NCBI GenBank assembly: GCA_037440765.1
Contig: JBBITL010000107.1
Span: 1 to 12,037, forward strand
From: DTKY01 sp037440765
GTDB taxonomy: Bacteria > Acidobacteriota > Terriglobia > Bryobacterales > Bryobacteraceae
Length of the DNA: 12,037 nt
Reading direction: 5' to 3'
Program-made: the position numbers and the translations under genes
Notes under the pieces: model-generated
What the model saw: only the letters and a program-made list of their open reading frames with translations
What the model was told of the DNA's origin: nothing
Database searches by the model: none
Shown here: piece by piece, positions 6,156 through 10,981 of the stretch
Position numbering within the stretch: position 1 is the first letter of the stretch
Layout of the letters: every line of letters starts with the position of its first letter

Positions 6156-6551
6156 GTGGAGAGCGGGAGATCAATCGAGAGAGTGACTGAACGGCGCAGA
6201 TGCCCCCGTTTGCCGCTGACGCTCAAGGCGACCGTCCGGCGCACGGCCGGCAACCGCAAGTGGGACGTGCGGACCGAGAATATCAGCAGCGACGGAGTCT
6301 GCTTCAGGACACTTGAATCGTTCAGCTTGGGGGAAATTATTGAGATCACGGTCGATATGGACAGCAGCCTGGGGCCGTTTTCGGGGTTAGGGTGGTTGGT
6401 GTGCGTCGGGAAAGTGGTCCAGGCCGAGGCGGACGAACCTGCGGCGCCCTACAGGTACGGCTGCCGGATCCTGGACTACGCCTTCAGGCCGTCTGGCCCG
6501 CGTGATGCCTCCCTTTGTGGGGCTGAGCTCCCCCTGTTAACGGTCCCATGA
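6156..6551 (+). CDS. PilZ domain protein 2 (candidate c-di-GMP receptor)
   Basis: A soluble single-domain PilZ protein of 131 residues. The RxxxR element lies in RRRCPR (13-18) and the second signature is ENISSDG (41-47, (D/N)xSxxG), so c-di-GMP binding is likely by family knowledge. It shares little sequence with the PilZ protein at 2044-2415 outside these motifs. GTG 6156 has no well-placed ribosome binding site. GTG 6183, with GGGAGA twelve bases upstream, would give 122 residues and keep the whole domain. The gene converges on the antiterminator gene with only 5 nt between the stop codons and no terminator-like hairpin, so the two transcripts probably overlap. Confidence 0.83.
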   Translation: MESGRSIERVTERRRCPRLPLTLKATVRRTAGNRKWDVRTENISSDGVCFRTLESFSLGEIIEITVDMDSSLGPFSGLGWLVCVGKVVQAEADEPAAPYRYGCRILDYAFRPSGPRDASLCGAELPLLTVP

Positions 6552-6556
6552 TTTCG

Positions 6557-7147
6557 TCATCGGACCTGCCCGGCAACCACACGGTTTCCCGATGGGCTCG
6601 GGTTGACCGGACGGACCCAGTCGCGGTCTATCTCGGCCGCGATGGACCTTTGCAGCAGAGTCACTGACACCACAAGGCGGAAGGTGCGTTTGACCTGCAC
6701 CAGGATTCCTTCCAGCCCTGTCATCGATCCCCTGGTGACTATGACGGATTGACCTGCTCTGAGAAACGGGTGAGGGCCCACTGGCAGTCCTGAGTCCACA
6801 GCCTTGCGGACGCGGTCCAGTTCGGCCTGGTCCACCTCAACTGGCGGCCGGTTGGGAGGCACGATGTGGACCACACCGGGGGTCGTGAGCACCGGCAGTC
6901 TGTTGTTCACGTCGAACTGGGCGAATACATACCCCGGAAAGAGCGGAACTTCCGTGATGTTGGCCCTGTCGGACCAGCTCCGGAGCTCGCGGTACAGAGG
7001 AACGTACGTCGTATACCCCTTGCCGCCCAGAAATACCGACGCGGTCCGCTCAAAGTTCGATTTCACCCGCAGCGCGTACCATGACTGGATCGGAGTGATT
7101 GACTCCAGCACCAGTGGGGCGGCCTCGTCCCGCTCAGCCATCTCCAT
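6557..7147 (-). CDS. NusG-family specialised antiterminator (UpxY/RfaH-like)
   Basis: A 196-residue NusG paralogue. The NGN domain spans about residues 22-118 (WYALRVKSNFERTA, then VPLFPGYVFAQFD), the part that binds RNA polymerase. A KOW domain follows at about 130-175 (LRAGQSVIVTRGSMTGLEG). Housekeeping nusG normally sits among ribosomal-protein genes. A stand-alone copy beside a polysaccharide operon points to the specialised RfaH/UpxY/LoaP group, which travels with RNA polymerase through long surface-polysaccharide operons and suppresses premature termination. It is divergent from such an operon here, and that operon carries an exact ops match in its leader. ATG 7147 is the first start; ATG 7141 (two codons later) has GAGG nine bases upstream and is equally possible. 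An in-frame GTG with a good GGAGGT lies further upstream (7186) but is cut off by TGA at 7160-7162. Confidence 0.9.
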   Translation of the reverse strand: MEMAERDEAAPLVLESITPIQSWYALRVKSNFERTASVFLGGKGYTTYVPLYRELRSWSDRANITEVPLFPGYVFAQFDVNNRLPVLTTPGVVHIVPPNRPPVEVDQAELDRVRKAVDSGLPVGPHPFLRAGQSVIVTRGSMTGLEGILVQVKRTFRLVVSVTLLQRSIAAEIDRDWVRPVNPSPSGNRVVAGQVR

Positions 7148-7159
7148 CCACCTCGCTCG

Positions 7160-7186
7160 TCAACAATCGTCAGACTGACGTAGCAC
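7160..7186 (-). other. Possible 8-codon leader frame upstream of the antiterminator gene
   Basis: On the minus strand GTG (7186-7184) has GGAGGT four bases upstream and encodes MLRQSDDC before TGA (7162-7160), 12 nt ahead of the antiterminator ATG. It is in the same frame as the antiterminator, so it may be a leader peptide or a former N-terminus cut off by a stop codon. The evidence is only the ribosome binding site and the position. Confidence 0.2.
7168..7180. repeat. Palindrome CGTCAG-A-CTGACG before the antiterminator gene
   Basis: Perfect 6-bp inverted arms around one central base, 20 nt upstream of the antiterminator start codon. Its size and position fit a dimeric repressor operator or a short leader hairpin. 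The RHH protein encoded first in the divergent operon is a possible ligand, but nothing direct shows this. Confidence 0.35.
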
Positions 7187-7323
7187 GTTTACCTCCACTC
7201 GAAAAGAAACGGAGCGGCGCTGTGACGGGCGGAGAATTTGTGGCTCATCTTGAGAAACTTCGGTATCGGCCACTGGCAGCCGTTCGGATGCTGACGGGGG
7301 CCGCTCTCCGAGGGCGCGCTGTA

Positions 7324-7337
7324 AGTTGTTGACAACT
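7324..7337. repeat. Inverted repeat AGTTGT-TG-ACAACT
   Basis: Perfect 6-bp arms with a 2-nt centre, about 105 nt upstream of the predicted sigma54 start of the polysaccharide operon. It contains TTGACA (7329-7334), a perfect -35 box, but no -10 box is found at 16-18 nt. Confidence 0.4.
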
Positions 7338-7339
7338 GT

Positions 7340-7357
7340 AGACGGCTCAGGCCGTCT
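7340..7357. repeat. Inverted repeat AGACGGC-TCAG-GCCGTCT
   Basis: Perfect 7-bp arms with a 4-nt centre, about 87 nt upstream of the predicted sigma54 start. It is a good candidate activator (enhancer) site. The last two bases are shared with the next repeat, so only one of the two could form as a cruciform or hairpin at a time. Confidence 0.5.
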
Positions 7358-7385
7358 GAGAGCCGTTAGCGGAATTGGCTCTCAG
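7356..7385. repeat. Inverted repeat CTGAGAGCC-N12-GGCTCTCAG
   Basis: Perfect 9-bp arms (7356-7364 and 7377-7385) around a 12-nt spacer, centred about 65 nt upstream of the predicted sigma54 start and 24 nt before the -24 box. It lies upstream of the predicted transcript, so a protein-binding site is more likely than an attenuator. No T-run follows it. Confidence 0.5.
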
Positions 7386-7408
7386 GAACCGCCGGCCGGC
7401 GCCCTTGC

Positions 7409-7424
7409 TGGCACGTGGCGTGCT
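7409..7424 (+). promoter_or_regulatory. Strong sigma54 (-24/-12) promoter of the polysaccharide operon
   Basis: TGGCACG-TGGC-GTGCT matches the sigma54 consensus at 11 of 12 positions, with a perfect -24 element and exact GG-N10-GC spacing (GG 7410-7411, GC 7422-7423). Transcription is predicted from about 7435, leaving a leader of about 137 nt before the RHH start codon. Three inverted repeats lie in the usual enhancer zone upstream. Confidence 0.7.
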
Positions 7425-7488
7425 ATCTGGTAGGCTCAGATCCGCTGCCGCCTCCCCCCAGGGAAAACCCGGATGGTGGGACCGAAGG

Positions 7489-7499
7489 GGCGGTAGCAT
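7489..7499 (+). promoter_or_regulatory. ops element (RfaH/NusG-paralogue recruitment site)
   Basis: GGCGGTAGCAT matches the enterobacterial ops consensus GGCGGTAGCNT at every position. It is on the coding strand, about +55 from the predicted sigma54 start and 72 nt before the first gene. GGGGC (7487-7491) and GCCCC (7500-7504) flank it, allowing a small hairpin that exposes GGTAGC in the loop. In E. coli ops pauses RNA polymerase and its non-template strand hairpin recruits RfaH. Here an RfaH/UpxY-type gene is encoded next to it. Confidence 0.65.
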
Positions 7500-7571
7500 G
7501 CCCCAAGGCTCTTCGCACAGCAACCCGCGGCACAATCAGGCCGCGCTCGCACCCCCAATCGGAGCAGGCAA

Positions 7572-7943
7572 ATGTCGGTGCGCAACCCCAGGACCAGGCT
7601 CATCAGTTTTCGTCTTTCGGAGGGCGAGTACAAGGCTCTGCAGAGCCTGTGCGAAGCCCGCGAGGCACGGAGCATCTCCGAATTCGTTCGCGGCACCATG
7701 CAGGGTATGGCCCAGAACGGTGACCCCTTTGGCGCCGAACATCCCGATACTCCCACCGGCGCAGAAGCGCCCCAACACGCGACTGGTAGGACCGGACCGC
7801 CGCCGGAATCCGGCTCGAACGGGTGGGAGTTGTTGTTCGCCAGGGAACTCCTGGAGTTGAGCCGCAGGACCGATGCCCTGGATCGCGAGATGCGGCGGCT
7901 AAGTCGCTTACTTACCGAGCCGTGGCGGCAACCACAAACATAA
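7572..7943 (+). CDS. Ribbon-helix-helix protein with C-terminal helix, first gene of the polysaccharide operon
   Basis: Protein of 123 residues; start ATG with GGAG seven bases upstream. Residues about 8-43 fit a ribbon-helix-helix fold: a short strand (RLISFRL), helix A (EGEYKALQSLCEAR), a turn with Ser, and helix B (SISEFVRGTMQ). Such domains dimerise and bind operator DNA, usually as repressors. A Pro/Gly-rich linker (about 50-83) leads to an amphipathic C-terminal helix (84-116, WELLFARELLELSRRTDAL) that may mediate oligomerisation or partner binding. As first gene behind a sigma54 promoter with an ops-containing leader, it could provide feedback on the operon or act at the palindromes upstream. 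RHH folds also occur in non-regulatory proteins such as relaxosome factors, so the role is open. Confidence 0.7.
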   Translation: MSVRNPRTRLISFRLSEGEYKALQSLCEAREARSISEFVRGTMQGMAQNGDPFGAEHPDTPTGAEAPQHATGRTGPPPESGSNGWELLFARELLELSRRTDALDREMRRLSRLLTEPWRQPQT

Positions 7944-8356
7944 GACGGTATTGCTCGTCATGGAGCGGGTTATGGCGGAACCGGACGCTGCTTCGCGCTG
8001 CCTGGTTCTGTGCGTTGGCCGGCGTGATATCCATGTCTGTGGCGCCGTCCGATTCCGCCGCCAAGCACGCCTTGGACGCGCTGCCAGTAAGCGACAAGAT
8101 GGGTCATCTTGTGGCTTACTTCGTCCTGGTTTCGCTGCCGATGCTTACCGAGACGCGGCGGTGGGCGGCGTTGCACGCCGCGGGCATCGTTGCGCTAGGG
8201 TTCGTCCTCGAGCACTGGCAGAGCAGGTACGCTGGACGGGGCTTCGATGCGCTGGACGTGGCGGCAAACATCGCCGGCGCGCTCGGCGCCCTGGCGGCCG
8301 CGCCCGGGCTCAGACTCATGCAGTCGAAGGGGGCTCGTAGTCATGTCAACCGCTAA
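7922..8356 (+). CDS. VanZ-like membrane protein
   Basis: Integral membrane protein of about 144 residues with four predicted membrane segments (about 24-42, 66-81, 88-107 and 115-138). The VanZ pattern is clear: DKMGHLVAYFVL before the second segment, FVLEHWQ in the third, and FDALDVAANIAGALGAL in the fourth. VanZ-like proteins are often encoded in exopolysaccharide and exosortase loci, but their biochemical role is not settled. The frame is open from ATG 7823, deep inside the RHH gene. GTG 7922 is preferred because it gives the usual family length and only a 22-nt overlap. It has no obvious ribosome binding site, so translation is probably coupled to the RHH gene. Its 3' end overlaps the next gene by 14 nt. 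Confidence 0.8.
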   Translation: MAATTNIRRYCSSWSGLWRNRTLLRAAWFCALAGVISMSVAPSDSAAKHALDALPVSDKMGHLVAYFVLVSLPMLTETRRWAALHAAGIVALGFVLEHWQSRYAGRGFDALDVAANIAGALGALAAAPGLRLMQSKGARSHVNR

Positions 8357-9488
8357 GCTGCCGCCGAGGCGTGTCCAGCCGGCCGCGTTGGAAACAGGCG
8401 GCCTCGCAAGGCCTTGGTTCCTGCCCCAGGAGCAGTTTGTCCGTTTGCTCGCTCTGGAAAGAAAGAGGTCCGAGCGCTCACGTCAGTGCTTCGTGCTGAT
8501 GCTTCTGGAGTCATCCACCCTGATGAACGGCGAAGGTGACCTTGAGGCCGTGCTGGATTCGCTGGGCAAGTGCACTCGCGAGACGGATATCCAGGGATGG
8601 TACAAGGCCTGCTCAGTGATCGGGGTAGTGTTCACGGAGATCGGCTGCACGTCGGGACGAGACGCTGTAAACGTCCTGTCGGAGAAGGTTTTCAGGACCC
8701 TGGGCCGTGTCCTGCGACCGGACTGGCTGAAGGAAGTCCGAATAACCTTCCATCTTTATCCCGAAGAATGGGAAGGCGGGGGCCACGGAGGTCCGATCGA
8801 CCCCGCCCTATACCCCGATCTGCTGTATGGGCCGGATCAACGGAGGGGCGCCAGGCTGGTGAAGAGGTCAATGGACATTATAGGAAGCCTCGGCGCGCTG
8901 CTCCTGCTCTCACCGGTGCTGGCCGTAATTGCCTTGCTCATCAAGCTGACCTCCGAGGGTCCCGTGCTGTTCAAGCAGAAGCGGATCGGCCAGTACGGCC
9001 GGAGGTTCACCTTTCTCAAGTTCCGGTCCATGTACGCTGACAGCGGCCACGGTATTCATGAGGAGTACGTGAAGGCGCTGATCGCTGGCGACGCCTGCGC
9101 CCAGCAGGCGGCAGGGAGTGAGCATACATCTTCTTATAAGCTGACCAACGACCCGCGGATCACGCCCCTCGGGCGGTTCCTGCGCAGGAGCAGTCTGGAT
9201 GAACTGCCGCAATTCTACAACGTCCTGAAGGGAGAGATGTCCCTGGTGGGCCCGCGGCCACCGATACCGTATGAGTACCAGGCCTACGAGCAGTGGCACC
9301 GCAGGCGGCTGCTCGCGGTCAAGCCGGGGATCACAGGGCTGTGGCAGGTCGAGGGGCGCAGCCGGGTGAAATTCAACGACATGGTGAGGCTGGATCTCAG
9401 TTACGCCAGTACGTGGTCGCCCTGGCTGGATGTGAAGATTCTGCTCCGCACCCCGGGAGCTGTGGTGTCCGGGGCAGGCGCGCACTAG
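8343..9488 (+). CDS. Sugar transferase (WcaJ-like) with degenerate GGDEF-like N-terminal domain
   Basis: Predicted enzyme of 381 residues that starts an exopolysaccharide repeat by moving sugar-1-phosphate onto undecaprenyl phosphate at the inner membrane. ATG 8343 has AAGGGGG upstream and overlaps the VanZ gene by 14 nt; the frame is open further upstream but lies inside VanZ. The transferase core (about 172-381) is typical: KRSMDIIGSLGALLLLSPV (membrane-associated helix), GPVLFKQKRIGQYG, FLKFRSM, RRSSLDELPQFYNVLKGEMS, LVGPRPP, KPGITGLWQVEGRS, and a C-terminal SGAGAH. Residues about 30-142 resemble a GGDEF fold (LERKRSERS, LLLE-like strand, REXDIQGWY leading into the signature position), but the GGDEF motif itself is replaced by KACSVIG. 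It could sense c-di-GMP or GTP, or be purely structural. Confidence 0.9.
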   Translation: MSTAKLPPRRVQPAALETGGLARPWFLPQEQFVRLLALERKRSERSRQCFVLMLLESSTLMNGEGDLEAVLDSLGKCTRETDIQGWYKACSVIGVVFTEIGCTSGRDAVNVLSEKVFRTLGRVLRPDWLKEVRITFHLYPEEWEGGGHGGPIDPALYPDLLYGPDQRRGARLVKRSMDIIGSLGALLLLSPVLAVIALLIKLTSEGPVLFKQKRIGQYGRRFTFLKFRSMYADSGHGIHEEYVKALIAGDACAQQAAGSEHTSSYKLTNDPRITPLGRFLRRSSLDELPQFYNVLKGEMSLVGPRPPIPYEYQAYEQWHRRRLLAVKPGITGLWQVEGRSRVKFNDMVRLDLSYASTWSPWLDVKILLRTPGAVVSGAGAH

Positions 9489-9503
9489 TCGATTGGGGGA
9501 CTC

Positions 9504-10505
9504 ATGATTCGATTGGGTGTCATTGGCTACGGGTATTGGGGCCCGAACGTCGCCCGCAACTTTCAGTCGGTGGACAACTGCCAGGTAGCGATGATCTGCG
9601 ACAGTAACCCGCAGGCGCTACAGCGGGCGCAGAGGGCCTTTCCAGGCGCCATGATGACGAGCGATTCTGGTGTGGTCACCTCGTCGCCGGACATAGACGC
9701 CGTGGCGGTGATCACTCCCGTCTGGACTCACTTCAACCTGGCTAAGGCCGCCCTGGAGAACGGCAAGCACGTGTTCGTGGAGAAACCGTTCACCTCCAAC
9801 TCCGCGCAGGCCGAACAACTGATAGATCTGGCCGCGAGCAAGAATCTGAGGATCATGGTGGACCACACGTTCCTGTTTACGGGCGCGGTGAGGAAGATCC
9901 GCCAATTGATCGATGAGGGGGCGCTCGGGAATCTCTATTACTACGATGCGACGCGAGTTAACCTGGGCCTGTTTCAGCACGACGTCAACGTTGTCTGGGA
10001 CCTGGCGCCGCACGACTTCTCGATCATGGGGCACCTTATAAGCGCCAAACCGGAAGCCGTGAGCGCATCGGGCCAGAAGCATCTGAACGGCTTCGAGGAC
10101 CTGGCTTACATGACCGTCTTTTTCTCTGACAAGGTCATCGCCCACATCAACGTCAACTGGCTTTCGCCGGTGAAGGTGCGGACGACGCTGATCGGCGGCG
10201 AGCGCAGGATGGTCGTCTGGAACGACCTGGATGCGGATGAGAAGGTGAAGGTCTACGACAAGGGCGTGGCCATCACCAACGGCCATGGCATCCACGAGCT
10301 GCTGGTGAGCTACCGCTCCGGGGACATGTGGGCGCCGAAAGTCGAGCAGACTGAAGCGCTGGCAGCCGAGGCCCGGTACTTCGTCGACTGCGTCGAAAAG
10401 GGCCAGCGTCCGTTCAACGACGGGGAGGCCGGCCTGAATGTGGTCCGGCTGCTCGAGGCGGCGGATCAGTCGCTGAAGCAGAAGGGGAGGCCGGTGGTGG
10501 TATGA
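9504..10505 (+). CDS. wbpB: WbpB/WlbA-like UDP-N-acetylglucosaminuronate 3-dehydrogenase (Gfo/Idh/MocA family)
   Basis: Cytoplasmic NAD-dependent oxidoreductase of 333 residues, full length for the family. The N-terminal Rossmann fold has GYGYWG (8-13), the catalytic Glu-Lys-Pro is in HVFVEKPF (89-96), and DLAPHD (166-171) supplies the expected catalytic His. The WbpB/WlbA reaction oxidises C3 of UDP-2-acetamido-2-deoxyglucuronic acid, ready for transamination. Start ATG has GGGGGA a few bases upstream. The following two genes encode the expected transferase and aminotransferase of the same pathway, overlapping by 4 nt each, which supports the assignment better than the family alone. The UDP-GlcNAc 6-dehydrogenase (WbpA) is not in the window. 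Confidence 0.85.
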   Translation: MIRLGVIGYGYWGPNVARNFQSVDNCQVAMICDSNPQALQRAQRAFPGAMMTSDSGVVTSSPDIDAVAVITPVWTHFNLAKAALENGKHVFVEKPFTSNSAQAEQLIDLAASKNLRIMVDHTFLFTGAVRKIRQLIDEGALGNLYYYDATRVNLGLFQHDVNVVWDLAPHDFSIMGHLISAKPEAVSASGQKHLNGFEDLAYMTVFFSDKVIAHINVNWLSPVKVRTTLIGGERRMVVWNDLDADEKVKVYDKGVAITNGHGIHELLVSYRSGDMWAPKVEQTEALAAEARYFVDCVEKGQRPFNDGEAGLNVVRLLEAADQSLKQKGRPVVV

Positions 10506-10981
10506 ACGATCACGTCGCCATCGCCCCCGACGTCAAGCTCGGCCGGAACGTCAAGCTCTCCAGGTTTATCAACCTTTACGGGTGCGAGGTCGGCGACAAC
10601 ACCAAGATCGGAGCGTTTGTTGAGATCCAGAAGAACGCCACAGTCGGGAAGAACTGCAAGATCTCCAGCCACACGTTCATCTGCGAGGGGGTCACGATCG
10701 AAGACGACGTGTTCATCGGCCACAGCGTGACTTTCATCAACGACACCTACCCGCGGGCGACCGTCGCCGGCGGAGGGCTTCAGACGGAGGCCGACTGGAA
10801 GGTCGAGAAGACGGTCGTCAAGCGCGGCGCGTCGATAGGCTCGGGGGCGACGATCCTGTCCAGGGTCACCGTTGGGGAGAAGGCCATGGTCGGAGCCGGG
10901 AGCGTGGTGACAAAGGACGTGCCGGCCAATGCGATAGTTGCGGGAAACCCGGCGAGGGTCAGGAGGGTGATAACACCGTGA
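10502..10981 (+). CDS. wbpD: WbpD/WlbB-like UDP-amino sugar N-acetyltransferase
   Basis: Left-handed beta-helix acyltransferase of 159 residues built from hexapeptide repeats (for example GVTIEDDVFIG, GASIGSGATIL, VTVGEKAMVGAGSVVTKDV) and ending in the usual GNPARVRR. WbpD/WlbB enzymes acetylate the 3-amino group of UDP-2-acetamido-3-amino-2,3-dideoxyglucuronic acid with acetyl-CoA, giving UDP-2,3-diacetamido-2,3-dideoxyglucuronic acid. Length and repeat layout match this group. ATG overlaps the stop of the dehydrogenase gene (ATGA) and the stop overlaps the GTG of the aminotransferase gene, so the three are translationally coupled. Specificity for this exact substrate is inferred from the neighbours. 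Confidence 0.85.
   Translation: MNDHVAIAPDVKLGRNVKLSRFINLYGCEVGDNTKIGAFVEIQKNATVGKNCKISSHTFICEGVTIEDDVFIGHSVTFINDTYPRATVAGGGLQTEADWKVEKTVVKRGASIGSGATILSRVTVGEKAMVGAGSVVTKDVPANAIVAGNPARVRRVITP

Larger units (their letters stand above)
7148..7571. other. Divergent regulatory region between antiterminator and polysaccharide operon
   Basis: No convincing gene lies in these 424 bp. From left to right they hold a small palindrome and a possible 8-codon leader frame in front of the antiterminator, about 140 bp with nothing I recognise (7187-7323), a cluster of three inverted repeats (7324-7385), a strong sigma54 promoter (7409-7424), and an operon leader of about 137 nt (from about 7435) with an ops-like element. 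Confidence 0.7.

Noticed and set aside
7420..7499. Similarity of GTGCTATCTGGTAG plus the ops word to the longer JUMPstart sequence of enterobacteria
   Set aside because: The first half overlaps the -12 box and would lie upstream of the predicted transcript, and the spacing between the halves is far longer than in JUMPstart. Only the ops core is kept.
7951..8340. An alternative open frame with ATG starts across the VanZ region
   Set aside because: Its translation is Arg-rich and without membrane segments, whereas the overlapping frame shows clear VanZ motifs.
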